Positions 10,561 to 20,403 are shown, counted from the first letter of the stretch. The stretch is DNA of 64,000 bases from Hexactinellida sp. DTS-2022 (GCA_028753945.1 JAPNXP010000001.1:4888501-4952500); one strand, 5' to 3'. Numbers and translations: made by a program. The notes: generated from the letters alone by a model not told the origin.

Positions 10561-13282
10561 AGTAATGGATGCCATTTCAAGCCTCAAGAGACAGTCAAGT
10601 GATTCATTATCGATGTGCATTATTTGCCAGGAGCATAAAAAGTCAGAAAAGCTTGTTAAAGGTGGAGCACAAGGAGTTCAACGAATAGAAGAATCTGCTA
10701 CCCAGAGACACAAGTTAAAAGATCGGAGGAACAGAGAAATTATAGACAGAGTGCTCAATGTGTCAGAATTACAAGAACTTCCGACATGGCACAGATCATG
10801 CTACTCTTGGTTCACTGACAAAAGCAAAATAGCTAGACATGTGCCAACATACGATCCAGTACAACCAATGATTTTGACGAGCTTAAGGAGCTCGTCAAAA
10901 CCAATTAATTGGGAACTCTGTCTGTTCTGCCAGAAAGATGCAAAACATGTGCTCCATTCTGTGGTCTCTTTCAACATGAGCAAGAAGATAATGGACGCAG
11001 CTAAATTTGATCCAGCACTCAGCATTGCTTTTGCAGATAGTATTGATTTAATGGCTGCAGAAGGCAAGTATCATTTATCATGCTATACGCTCTATATTAG
11101 ATGTACGTCTAAAACAGAAGCCACTGCTAGAGAATGTGACTTAGCAATGGCATGGCTCTGTACAGAACTAAAACAATCAGCCGTTAAGGGTCACATTTTG
11201 GAGCTGACTGCAGTTTGGACAAGGTACTGTCAACTTTGTGGAGATACCGAGGTAGAAGTCCCAACATCATTCATAAGTCGTAGGTCATCATTCAAAGAAA
11301 AACTTAAACATTTACTTGGAAATGTGTTTGAGTACCATGTTTTGAAAAGACATGGTGACTGTGAGAAGCAAACAGTAATGGTTCCAACAAAATTTTCCCA
11401 TATACCCATTGCAAATATAATAGAACCCACAAACGAAAACACCAAAGAATATCTAATACCAAAGTTTGAACCACAAGATGATGCCTTTCTGTCTCTTGTG
11501 CATGTGGCCCTAAAGCTAAGATCAGATATTTTGAGCCAGACTCCATATAAGGGAGCCAATGTGTCAAGGACAGATGCAGAGTCATGCATTCCAGACAGTT
11601 TGTATATCTTTCTTAAGATTTTGTATGGTGGCGATGTCTTTGAAGGTGAAGAAGGTGAGGGTGATGATGATCATAAATATGATGAAGATACAAGCGACAA
11701 TGAGATGATGCCTGCGAGAGTTTTGAGCGTTGCACAAGATCTTGTCTATGGTGTCAGTGCTGGAAAGCTTTGGACACCGAAACATATAGGGTTGGGGTGC
11801 TCTTTACACCAAGCTACTAGGTCAAAGCACCTGGTACAATTGTTTCATAAAGCAGGACACACCATTAGTTACAAGAATTTTCTCCAGCTGGATACTGCCA
11901 TGGCAGAGAGAATATTAAAGTCAATAGATCCTACAAGTGGAGGAACTCTACCAACAAATCTAGTTCAAAAGCGATTCATGCACTTCACTGCAGACAATAT
12001 TGATATTCTTGATTCTAGCTTGGATGGAAAGCACACCTTTCATGCAACACAGGTTGCCACCTCGCAGCGAGGACCACCTGCAGATACATCAATCTTGAAA
12101 GATATCCGGCTGTCACAACATGAAACCCTTCAGGTACCTGATGCCCTGAACATGCTTATTCCATGTGACAAATCTGAAGGAAATGTAGAGCCAGCTTTAC
12201 GGCAAGTAGAAGCAGAATGGTTCTGTAAAAGAGATGTAACCAACAAAGCTGAAACTGCAGCTGATGCTAAGGAAATGGCTTTTATCATCAAGCGGCATGA
12301 CAACACCCTAAAGCATGGTTGGACTCAATTCAACCAGGAGTGCAGTCAAACAAATCCACCCCAAACAACAATCGGATATATGCCCCTTATACTGGCACCT
12401 GCCCATGACATGCTCACGATGAATACAGTAGTGCAAAGGTGCAAGTATATAGCCAACTCAAATGGGCAAAAGTATGTAGTTCTTACTGTGGACGAAGCCT
12501 TGTATTGCAAGTTGATGACACTCAAATGGACAAATAAGGATTATCAGGAATATTTAATTCCCAGACTAGGGGGACTCCACACTGCTATGAACTACATGAA
12601 AGTAATTGGCCAACACATGCAGGCAACAGGACTTTTAGAAGTTTGGACTGAGAGTGGTCTTTTAGGGCAGAAGACGGCAGTAAATGCAATGATTGGCAAG
12701 GGCTATGAGAAAGCGATGCGCTCACACAAAATTACAACCCAAGCACTATGGCAAATTTTGCTACCCCAGTTCATCGAATATCTACTAGATAAAGACAATG
12801 ACCTCTGGGGACTTATTTTAGCTGCAGAAAATCAGGATGATCATGAGCATCTCACCAACATTTTATCAACACAGAGGTTCAGATATCTCTTATCCCAGTT
12901 TGGAGAAAGTCATTCATCAGATGCTAACTTCATGTTATGGTGGGAGTATTTATACATGGTGAAAGTACTTCTATCATTTACTAGGGCACAGAGGGATGGA
13001 GTGTGGGATCTACACCTTACATCATTCCGCAACATGCTTCCCTACTTCCACAGATATGATCAAACAAACTATGCCAAGTGGGGAGTCATATATCTGGCAG
13101 AAATGAACCAGCTTCCTGTAGAGGTGGCAGAGCAGTTCCAACAGGGAAATTTTGTTGTAAAGGTTGGAAAGGCAAGATTCAATCAGGTGGATCCTGATCA
13201 AGGTCAGGAATGGTTGAACGGTACTGGAAAAAAAAGGAGGTGGAATAGTAGGAATTACAAAGACTGTTTCTGCCCTGAGTAG
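10535..13282 (+). CDS. Academ-like transposase, N-terminal part
   Basis: The 915-residue ORF begins in the element's duplicated end; Met11 (MDAISSL) is an equally good start. Near the N-terminus two similar Cys/His units are visible: C28-x2-C31 with H86-x2-C89, and C129-x2-C132 with H180-x2-C183, followed by another CxxC (CQLCGD). These look like zinc-binding units for DNA recognition (inference). An acidic stretch (EGEEGEGDDD) lies near residue 370. The C-terminal half is well conserved in style with large uncharacterised metazoan transposon proteins containing an ALSRWALSF-type junction. The frame is lost at a run of eight A (13229-13236), and the matching continuation is found one frame over and leads into the nuclease ORF. 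With seven A the two ORFs would be one protein of about 1,530 residues. It is therefore either a recent frameshift or a site of programmed +1 shifting. Confidence 0.7.
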   Translation: MTFKLGKNTVMDAISSLKRQSSDSLSMCIICQEHKKSEKLVKGGAQGVQRIEESATQRHKLKDRRNREIIDRVLNVSELQELPTWHRSCYSWFTDKSKIARHVPTYDPVQPMILTSLRSSSKPINWELCLFCQKDAKHVLHSVVSFNMSKKIMDAAKFDPALSIAFADSIDLMAAEGKYHLSCYTLYIRCTSKTEATARECDLAMAWLCTELKQSAVKGHILELTAVWTRYCQLCGDTEVEVPTSFISRRSSFKEKLKHLLGNVFEYHVLKRHGDCEKQTVMVPTKFSHIPIANIIEPTNENTKEYLIPKFEPQDDAFLSLVHVALKLRSDILSQTPYKGANVSRTDAESCIPDSLYIFLKILYGGDVFEGEEGEGDDDHKYDEDTSDNEMMPARVLSVAQDLVYGVSAGKLWTPKHIGLGCSLHQATRSKHLVQLFHKAGHTISYKNFLQLDTAMAERILKSIDPTSGGTLPTNLVQKRFMHFTADNIDILDSSLDGKHTFHATQVATSQRGPPADTSILKDIRLSQHETLQVPDALNMLIPCDKSEGNVEPALRQVEAEWFCKRDVTNKAETAADAKEMAFIIKRHDNTLKHGWTQFNQECSQTNPPQTTIGYMPLILAPAHDMLTMNTVVQRCKYIANSNGQKYVVLTVDEALYCKLMTLKWTNKDYQEYLIPRLGGLHTAMNYMKVIGQHMQATGLLEVWTESGLLGQKTAVNAMIGKGYEKAMRSHKITTQALWQILLPQFIEYLLDKDNDLWGLILAAENQDDHEHLTNILSTQRFRYLLSQFGESHSSDANFMLWWEYLYMVKVLLSFTRAQRDGVWDLHLTSFRNMLPYFHRYDQTNYAKWGVIYLAEMNQLPVEVAEQFQQGNFVVKVGKARFNQVDPDQGQEWLNGTGKKRRWNSRNYKDCFCPE

Positions 13283-15139
13283 ATGGGCTCTATCATTCAA
13301 TCTCAGAGCACAAGTTTCTGCAGATACCAGACAGCTGTATGATATGACACTAGATGATTCTCTATCTCACAAGGAAACAAATATAGGCCGCAGAACGAAG
13401 GATAATCTTGTCGAAGAGAGAGTCGTGGATGTTTTAAAGAGATTTGGTGTGTTTTCACCGGACTTAACGGCGAGTATGATACTGGAGAACATTACCACAA
13501 AAGACCAGGCCACGGTGGAGATAACTAATGCCCTTCTTCTTGCCAATGAGCTAGGTCAGAAGCAAGTTGAGAAATTTGTTGAGGAAAGACTGATCCAAAC
13601 GGAAGCAACTCCATTAAAACGGTTTTTAGATCCATTGACAAGGAACAGAGCATTAACATTCTCAAATGTGTATGATGTCCCCAAGGTCGCAGATCAAAAG
13701 GGAAAGACATTGAAAGCTGACAGGTCGTTACTACAAAGACTTATAATTGCTTATGAAGGTGGAAGAAAGGTGAACCTAGAAGAAATACTACAGCATGAGC
13801 TTCTTCCTGTCCCAATCTCATTGGCAGAGATGAATGGAAGTCTGCGCACTGGTCAGAAGTCATTGCTTGCAGATGAACTATTTAAGGGAATCGATTGTCC
13901 ATCTACAATTACAACATCGAATAGTGCTACTCTAGTAATCGATGGACAGGCAATGGTGAATGCTATAGGGAATCCAAGTAATGCAACAACATTTGGTAAC
14001 TTAGCTGACATATTTTCACGATATGTCTATCAGTCTGGCTCGGAATACTGTCGCATTGACATTGTATTTGACAGATACCGAAATGATTCTGTCAAGGCTG
14101 GAACAAGAATTAGGAGAATGAAAGGAGTAGCACCTATACGACGAATTATAGAGTCCAGGGAAGTACCCTTACCACAGGACTGGCAAGGATTCCTACATCA
14201 CCAAGACAACAAAGCTGATCTTGCTCGATTCTTGTCAGAACAGTTAGTCAGTAGTTTCCAATCAGACAAGACAATTGTAGTTGCAGGAGGATTTCTGGAA
14301 GAGACACAAGTTGCCTGTAATAATCCAGCTATTAACACAAAACTACTTGAGTGTTGTCATGAGGAGGCAGATACCAGGATAGTGCTTCACTGTATGAACG
14401 CTTGCACGGATATCATTGTTGTAAATGCTCGTGATACTGATGTGTTAATACTGCTTATAGCACATTTTAATCCCAGGATAATGTGCAAGCAACTCTGGAT
14501 GAAAGCTGGGACACATAAGAAACCAAAGTTCTTCTCAGTAAATGAAGTTATCCATAGAATTGGCTTGGACATATCTGCTGCACAGCTCCTTCTACCATTT
14601 CATGCACTGACAGGTTCTGATACAACATCCTTCCTATCTGGACATAGCAAGAAGACAGCTCTCAAAGTCTTCTTCCAGCACAAAGAACTTCTTGCTGGTC
14701 TTGGGATAGAACCACTAACAGAGGATACGATGGGGAATGTTGAGCAATTTGTATGTAGAATTTATAATGTTCCTGAAGTGAACTCTATTGACAAGGCTAG
14801 AGTCACTCTTTTCAAGAAAGCACTGCGTCCTGAACTTCTGCCCCCAACAAGAGATGCTTTGACATACCACATTAAGAGAGCACACCTTCAGACCATAGTG
14901 TGGCTTGAAGCAATACAATTAAAGCCAAGTATTCCACGTGCCTCTACCATGGGGTGGGAACTCAAGGATGGTCAGATGTCACCAGTCGTTTTATCTCTTC
15001 CACCTATTCCTGCGTCCTGTATGGAACTGATTACGTGTGGATGCACCACAAAATGCGATTCGTTTAGGTGTAAGTGTAAAAAATCCAGGTTGACCGCACT
15101 GGTTCCTGCAAGTGTGAAGCTGATTGTATGAATGTTTGA
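13240..15139 (+). pseudogene. Academ-like protein, C-terminal part with XPG/FEN-like nuclease domain
   Basis: The Met-started ORF is 13344-15131 (595 aa), but coding signal in the same frame runs back to the A-run at 13229. Numbered from that Met, a PIN/FEN-type nuclease is visible: VIDG with D200, IVFD with D243, EEAD with E340/E341/D343, ARDTD with D364 and D366, then GSD (D426) followed by SGHSKKTAL, which resembles the helix-two-turn-helix of XPG/FEN-1 enzymes. Such domains cut DNA at flaps or junctions using acidic residues and Mg2+; a role in excision or repair of transposition intermediates is inference. The Cys-rich tail (CGC, CDSFRCKCKK) continues in another frame after about 15095, where C-x-C and EADC follow and a stop lies at 15137. 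That indicates a one-base loss, a second frameshift. All nuclease acidic residues are intact. Confidence 0.7.
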
Positions 15140-15251
15140 AGTAATAAGAAAGTTAAAATTTGTGAAACAATATGCAAAAAGCAAGTACAAGTATTAGTAA
15201 TTTTGTATTTTTATTATTTATTTATTTATTTCCAATGAACTTGACAGTGCG

Positions 15252-15397
15252 CAGGCCCGTCGTAGGCCAATTATTATTGGTGCGGCCAAGTGACGTCACT
15301 TAATTGATTCGCAGTGTATAACCCGAATTATGATGCGGGCACCTAAAATATTGGTGCGGCCTATGCCGCACCTGCCGCCCGTGTTCCTACGGCCCTG
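15252..15397. mobile_element. small MITE inside the Academ-like element
   Basis: Inverted ends CAGGCCCGTCGTAGGCC and CCTACGGCCCTG with a repeated GGTGCGGCC interior. Flanks AGTGCG and AGTGAC share only four bases, so the duplication is uncertain. Confidence 0.55.
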
Positions 15398-15699
15398 AGT
15401 GACCTTGACCTTGACCAGGTGGCAGGTACTGAATGAATATTAAGTTCAAGCTATAATAAATGCATTGCAGTCCAAGAAAATTGGAAATGAATCTTAGAAC
15501 ATATCATAAATTACATAAGAGATTGTAGTAACATATGGAGGATATATGTATTGTAGCCAATTAAAAACGCTGGCTATATTGGAATAAAAAAAGGAAGAAA
15601 TGAATGTGTTGTGTCAAACAACCCTGAAGTTCATTTTTTATTCGATCCTTATATTAATTTACAAGGAAATTATGCTGATTTAAAATTTTTAGTATTTTA

Positions 15700-16072
15700 G
15701 AGATTATTTCTATATATTAATGACATACCCATATATGGAATAGTGTGAAAACCGCATAACTCACATTCCACAAATATTTCCGATAAACCAACATGATCAA
15801 TGGGCTCCCAAAATATGACTTCCTATACGACAATAATACATTTATTGTGTCTAGCATTAGCGGATTACGAGTTATCAACAAGTACACAATAGACCCAAAT
15901 TCCAGGAAGCCATATTGTTTTTTCCTAATTTGAAAGTCAATACGGCATATTTCAGCTTGGGAACAGTGATTTTTGGATTCAGCAGGTTCCAATTACCCTA
16001 AAAACACTTGTTCCCAAAAATTAACAACAAATGCCTTAACAAGTCACATTTTCAGGAAATGGAACCAGACTA
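15700..16072 (-). repeat. right terminal inverted repeat of the Academ-like element
   Basis: Inverted copy of 10012-10385 with very few differences. Both arms contain the same open frame in opposite directions, which is only a consequence of the repeat. Confidence 0.8.
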
Positions 16073-16075
16073 TTA

Positions 16076-16227
16076 GAACATAGTAGCACTTCGCTAGGAA
16101 TACCACCCACGCGGTATTTAGGCTTTTACTATATATAGACTTATTCATTCTTATCTAGTTAATTGTAGTATTTCTTACAACCTATTATACACTCATTATA
16201 TTCTCTTCTTGAGTTCGGGTCCTAACA
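16076..16227 (+). repeat. 5' LTR, right piece
   Basis: Continues the LTR after the transposon and ends GGGTCCTAACA. It matches 16935-16994 joined to 19429-19520 with one difference seen. Confidence 0.8.
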
Positions 16228-16751
16228 TTAAATACTACAATATACCAGAGACGCATCCAATGGCTACAGGAAATTCTATGGGACCTAGACATGCGGTGGC
16301 GTATGACGTTGCAACCTTGCCATGGTCAAGTGACAGCCATCGATACTTCCTATTAATGACCGATCTATTTTCCAAGTACGTAGAAATCTATCCGATGGCG
16401 GACCAGACAACTGAGTCCATTTGTAAGGGACTACTACAGGGCTGGATACATAGACATGGACCTCCAGCAATAATGCTAAGCGACCAAGGGCCCAATGTGG
16501 ATGGGAAGACCATTAGGGAGATGCTTAGCAAGTTTGGGATTGAAAAACGTCATAGCTCGCCTTATCATCCTGAAGGCGACGGTCAAGCCGAAAGAGCGAT
16601 CCAGACGGTTAAGCAAACCATGCGATGCACCCTTGTAGACAGACGTATCGAGAAGGATGATTGGCACTCGATCTTACAGGAGGTTAGTTATAACCTTAAC
16701 TGCCTCCCTAACAGCAGCACGGGAGGAGTCGCAACCATTAACCAGTTCTGA
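16228..16751 (+). pseudogene. gypsy-type integrase core fragment
   Basis: The frame opens straight after the 5' LTR, so the usual upstream gag-pol has been deleted. The retroviral-type integrase catalytic core is recognisable: YDVATLP (first Asp), RYFLLMTDLFSKY, LSDQGPN (second Asp) and GDGQAER (Glu). The spacing between the second Asp and the Glu is 35 residues, so the DD35E triad is complete. The zinc-binding HHCC part is absent. The frame ends at 16751 inside the C-terminal region, which then continues in another frame. As it stands the fragment cannot support its own transposition. Confidence 0.8.
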
Positions 16752-16887
16752 AGATGCTCTAATGGACCAAGAAGATACCGGGTCAATAGTGGAGTCAAAT
16801 GAGCATGGAAACGTTCTAACGCCACAACTGAGGAGGTCACAGAGGAACAGAAAACCTCCACTGAGGTATAGAGAGGAGGACACCTGA
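16752..16887 (+). pseudogene. Pol C-terminal tail, frameshifted
   Basis: In another frame from about 16700 the protein continues with an acidic Ser/Glu-rich stretch and ends in an RRSQRNRKPPLRY motif before a stop at 16885-16887. Such basic-proline tails end many gypsy-type Pol proteins. The 3' LTR begins 20 bp later. Confidence 0.6.
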
Positions 16888-16906
16888 CAATTCGAGGGAG
16901 AAGTGA

Positions 16907-16994
16907 TGTCGTGTCATAAATGCTAGTAGCTTTAGAACATAATAGCACTTCGCTAGGAATACCACCCACGCGGTATTTAGGCTTTTACTATATA
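16907..16994 (+). repeat. 3' LTR, left piece (contains intact target of first Academ insertion)
   Basis: First 88 bp of the LTR. At 16932-16934 the single TTA between GTAGCT and GAACAT shows the unoccupied site of the transposon found in the 5' LTR. The last bases ATA (16992-16994) are the target duplicated by the second insertion. Confidence 0.8.
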
Positions 16995-17454
16995 TAGTAG
17001 GGCAGATTAGCTAATGGATGTGAACATCCCGGACCAAAGCACCAATTTTTTCCACGTACAGACCATTGCTTGGGCACTAGATTTTTGGTAGGATCCACTT
17101 CCGCCGGATACATTATGTCAAATGACTTCGTATAAGGTTATTATATGCATAGTCGTTATCAAAACAGTGTGCGCTGTCGAAAGATGGGTCACTCGATAGG
17201 GTTGCTATATTTTTTTAGATTGGAATGTTCAATAGGGTTGCTATATTTTTTAGATTGGAATGTTCAACATTCCACCGTTGTCAAGGAAACTTTTTTAATA
17301 TAATATGGTCATGTGACCCCTCTAATTAACGGAAATTCCATGCTGATTACGAATATCTTATTTCTAGATTGGATTAAATATCACTTTAAAAGTTATATTA
17401 CATTTGGTGGTTCCAGGAGTACCAAAGAATCTGCTAGAGAAAAGAGTGGTAAAG

Positions 17455-17670
17455 CAAGGTTGAAACCGCTCGAACCGAATATCAGTATTCATGAATAGTT
17501 GCCCTACCGAATACGAATACTGATATTCGGTTGAGTAACCGAATACGAATACTGATATCAGGTTGAGTAACCGAATCCAAATACTGATATCAGGTTGGCA
17601 ACCAAATATCAACTATTCGGCAAATAATATTTGGTTCAACCAAATATATCAGTATTCGGTTTCAACCTTG
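17455..17670. mobile_element. MITE inside second Academ-like element, 7/8-bp TSD
   Basis: Ends CAAGGTTGAAACC and GGTTTCAACCTTG; flanks TGGTAAAG (17447-17454) and AGGTAAAG (17671-17678) match at seven of eight bases. The interior is a small array of CCGAATA..CTGATAT units. Confidence 0.7.
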
Positions 17671-17828
17671 AGGTAAAGGTATTCGAAGAGAGGTTGCAAG
17701 TAAGAATAAGCTCCCAAGAAATTGGGCTGATTTCTACGTGATCCAACTAATAAACAAGAACTGTATGCATTTCTTTCCAACAAGATTGCCAATGTGAATT
17801 GTCCCAGAGGCAAATAAATAATTATCAC

Positions 17829-18525
17829 GACTGGTGCCACAGCTATTCTTCGAGGATTTGATCGTTCTATTGCACGATGTGATCATGGGGAAGATGACAC
17901 CAAACTGCTGATCCATTTACAGAATGCCCTTCTCAATAGCGTACTAATTACTAAGTGTCTAGTGCGCACAATTGACACGGATGTAGTATTGGTGATCCTT
18001 GTTGGAAAGTTACACCACTTGATTGCCATAAGCAAAGATGTGAACATTTGGGTTAGCTTTGGTACAGGAGAGAACTTTTACATACTATCATATCAATGCA
18101 ATCTACGAAGCACTAGGAAGGGAGAAATCTCTGGCCCTTCCTATTTTCCATTGTTTCACGGGATGTTTTTTTGGGACAGGCAATAAGTCAGCATGGGATG
18201 CATGGAAGGAACTGTTATCATGATGTGACAGTTGCCTTTACCTACATGGTACTCAACCCTTATACAAAAGTAGAATTCGATGTTCAGCATTTCTAGTTGG
18301 TAGAACGCTGCACTTTATTCTTTATGATAAGCAAGTAATTTGCAGTAAGTGGATGAAGCAAGAAAAAGAGATGTTTTATCAGGACAAAACAATGGAGAGA
18401 ATACCGCTCACCCGGGCTGCACTACTACAACAATCAAAACGAGTTGCATATCAGTATGAATATGGTGCACTAGTGAGCAAACTGAACAACTGGTACCTAC
18501 TCAGAAGGTTGGGGCTGGACCAGCG
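17829..18525 (+). pseudogene. remains of XPG-type nuclease protein of the second Academ-like element
   Basis: Split over several frames. An Asp-rich DDTK/LLIHLQNA-like segment lies at about 17890-17935. An open stretch at 17962-18186 contains TIDTDVVLVILVGK and an IWVSFGTGENF segment, followed in another frame by a HA/FTG-like part near 18160-18190. Further on, 18340-18480 retains a RAALLQQSKRVAYQ segment typical of the C-terminal part of the same protein class. The order matches the nuclease and downstream part of the intact neighbour (EEAD, DTD, GSD). Several frameshifts and deletions rule out function. Confidence 0.6.
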
Positions 18526-18526
18526 A

Positions 18527-18720
18527 TGCAGCAGTCCGGAAATTTCATGGACCGGACAGGACAATCATGATTTTTTTCTGGACAGTCAGGACCGGTCCAG
18601 ACCGTATGATCAAAATATTGGATCGGAAATAGCTGGTCCAGATCGCACTTGAAAATAAGGGACCAAACCGACATGAGACCGGTCGGTCCGGTCTTGATGA
18701 TAAAACCCAATCATGGGTTC
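18527..18720. repeat. GACCGGTCC-rich repeat shared with 32458-32600
   Basis: Starts GATGCAGCAGTCCGGAAATTTCATGGACCGG and matches the stretch beginning at 32456 over roughly 100 bp. It is a dispersed repeat inserted in the decayed element; the right end is unclear. Confidence 0.6.
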
Positions 18721-19428
18721 CTGTATGGAACAGTTTACCTGTGGCTTCAAAGACATGCAGTGAATTAGTAAAATGTAGACAAGAGTAGAAGTGACTGGCG
18801 GTAGATGCGCGTGCAGAAAATCGCGTTGGAAATGCACAGAATTTTTTAGTTGTAACTGTGAGAAGCAATATTTTTAGTGTCATGGTACGAACCATAATTT
18901 TAGTAAACCATTACAGTCTTCACACAATTCTCACTTATTACTTTTAGTAGCTAATCATTAACCACTAAATGTAATCTAACTTTTAAAGTGATATTTAATC
19001 CAATCTAGAAATAAGATATTCGTAATCAGCATGGAATTTCCGTTAATTAGAGGGGTCACATGACCATATTAGATTAAAAAAGTTTCCTTGACAACGATGG
19101 AATGTTGAACATTCCATTCTAAAAAATGATAGCAACCTTATCGAGTGACCCATCTTTCGACAGCGCACACTGTTCTGATAACGACTATGCATATAATAAC
19201 CTTATACGAAGTCATTTGACATGAGTTCGTGAATGCGGACTTTTGTCCGAATAATATTAAAGTGACCATTTTTAAAATGCATGATGGAGGTCATAATGTA
19301 TCCGGCGGAAGTGGATCCTACCAAAAATCTAATGCCCAAGCAATGGTCTGTACGTGGAAAAAAATTGGTGCTTTGGTCCGGGATGTCCACATCCATCCAA
19401 AATATGGGCTTAAGCTGCCCTACTAATA

Positions 19429-19520
19429 TAGACTTATTCATTCTTATCTAGTTAATTGTAGTATTTCTTACAACCTATTATACACTCATTATATTCTCTT
19501 CTTGAGTTCGGGTCCTAACA
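19429..19520 (+). repeat. 3' LTR, right piece
   Basis: Last 92 bp of the LTR, identical to 16136-16227 as far as I can see. Confidence 0.8.
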
Positions 19521-19759
19521 GAATTATATAACTTAGATAGTGAATTAGTGATTACGAAATGAAAACAAATGAATTCCAATTACTATGTAATAGTATGGAT
19601 TTGCTTTCATTTTTCAATATTCATTCTAATTCAAAGGTACAGGGACAACATTAATGTAATTTCTATGTTACAACCTCGTAGAGGTTGTAACATCCTTATG
19701 AGGATGATATTCTATTGCAGCTCCAGGGGGGCTCACCCGAAAAGAGGGCCCCCTGGTAC

Positions 19760-19918
19760 AGCCTCTGGTTTGACCCGATTATCGGATAAACCTATAAACC
19801 GAAAATATTTTAAGCCAAACTGTAATTCAGTCCTAAAATCCTGTGAAATTTAGACCCCATTAAGCGGAGAAACCTATTAACCGGTGGTTCTATCAATTAA
19901 ACGGAGTTTAAATACTGT
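19760..19918. repeat. truncated MITE of the 2310-2498 family
   Basis: Carries the GACCCGATTA, GCCAAACTGTAATTC and GCGGAGAAACC..ATTAACCGGTGG landmarks of that family but lacks a proper left end. Confidence 0.65.
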
Positions 19919-19974
19919 ATTAATTAATCCATGAAATACGACGACAAAGTATAATACGGCAAACTATATAGCCT

Positions 19975-20333
19975 CAGGCACGTAGCTACGGGGGGGCGAC
20001 TGCCCCCCCAAAAGTACTTCTCGCCCCCCCAAGAGAAGTTTAGGAAGTGTTCGTTATAGTAAATAGACTCGAATTTACTTCAACTGCATGGTTAAAACTA
20101 TGGAATTTGAAACTCCCGTTGCTATTTTAATTAATTAAGCGCTCATTGTTAGGAAACTCGTCGAATTTAATAGGCATTGAATTTCTGCTAAATCTTTCAA
20201 TATAATCGCAGTCCGCTTAATCATTGTTTCTTTATGATTTATTTTATTCAGTCAATTCAGTGATTCGTCCCCCCTTGCCCCCCCGACTCCTTGCACTTGC
20301 CCCCCTGAATTACATACTCTAGGTACGTACCTG
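19975..20333. mobile_element. hAT-type MITE, 8-bp TSD TATAGCCT
   Basis: Exact TATAGCCT at 19967-19974 and 20334-20341; ends CAGGCACGTA and TACGTACCTG. G-runs and C-runs (GGGGGGGC, GCCCCCCC) lie just inside the ends. Similar C-rich fragments at 21630-21702 may be relics of related elements. Confidence 0.85.
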
Positions 20334-20403
20334 TATAGCCTTGTGTGTACGGGCATGCCTAGTTCGATTGTAAGAAGTTGTAAACCTTTTCTTATATTTA
20401 AGG

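Larger units (their letters stand above)
10012..16072 (+). mobile_element. Academ-like DNA transposon (XPG-nuclease-bearing branch), 6.06 kb
   Basis: The element begins TAGTCTGGTTCC and ends GGAACCAGACTA. Terminal inverted repeats extend about 370 bp (10012-10385 against 15700-16072). It is flanked by TTA at 10009-10011 and 16073-16075, and the other LTR of the host retroelement preserves the empty site with one TTA (16932-16934), which proves the borders. Inside is one long gene, now in two ORFs. Large TIR elements with a Cys-rich transposase, an XPG-like nuclease and 3-4-bp duplications are the hallmarks of the Academ superfamily. Assignment is by architecture; no alignment was run. A small MITE-like insert sits at 15252-15397 downstream of the coding part. 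Confidence 0.75.
16995..19425. mobile_element. decayed second Academ-like transposon, 2.43 kb, TSD ATA
   Basis: Ends TAGTAGGGCAG and CTGCCCTACTA lie between ATA at 16992-16994 and ATA at 19426-19428; the unbroken 5' LTR shows a single site. Inverted arms of roughly 400 bp are readable at each side (AGACCATTGCTTGGGCA, GGATCCACTTCCGCCGG, GTCGAAAGATGGGTCAC and others in opposite order). It shares the 5'-TAG start and 3-bp duplication with the neighbouring element but not its terminal sequence. The interior keeps scattered pieces of an XPG-type protein on the plus strand. It is a non-autonomous or dead member of a different Academ-like family. Confidence 0.7.
9984..19520 (+). mobile_element. Ty3/gypsy-type LTR retroelement remnant, each LTR split by an Academ-like insertion
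   Basis: The LTR starts TGTCGTGTCATAAATG and ends GGGTCCTAACA. The 5' LTR is 9984-10011 plus 16076-16227, and the 3' LTR is 16907-16994 plus 19429-19520. Both come to 180 bp once the insertions and their duplicated bases are removed, and I see a single mismatch (GAACATAGTAG versus GAACATAATAG). The internal part, 16228-16906, is only 679 bp and keeps just an integrase fragment and the Pol C-terminus. Gag, protease, reverse transcriptase and the primer-binding site are missing. A purine-rich stretch (GAGGGAGAAG, 16895-16904) before the 3' LTR fits a polypurine tract. No clean target duplication of the LTR element itself was found. Confidence 0.8.

Noticed and set aside
11230..11785. Minus-strand ORFs of 67-119 residues inside the transposase
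   Set aside because: Shadows of the plus-strand coding region.
16209..16227. Start of integrase frame inside the 5' LTR
   Set aside because: The frame is open into the LTR only by chance; coding similarity starts after the LTR at about 16228.
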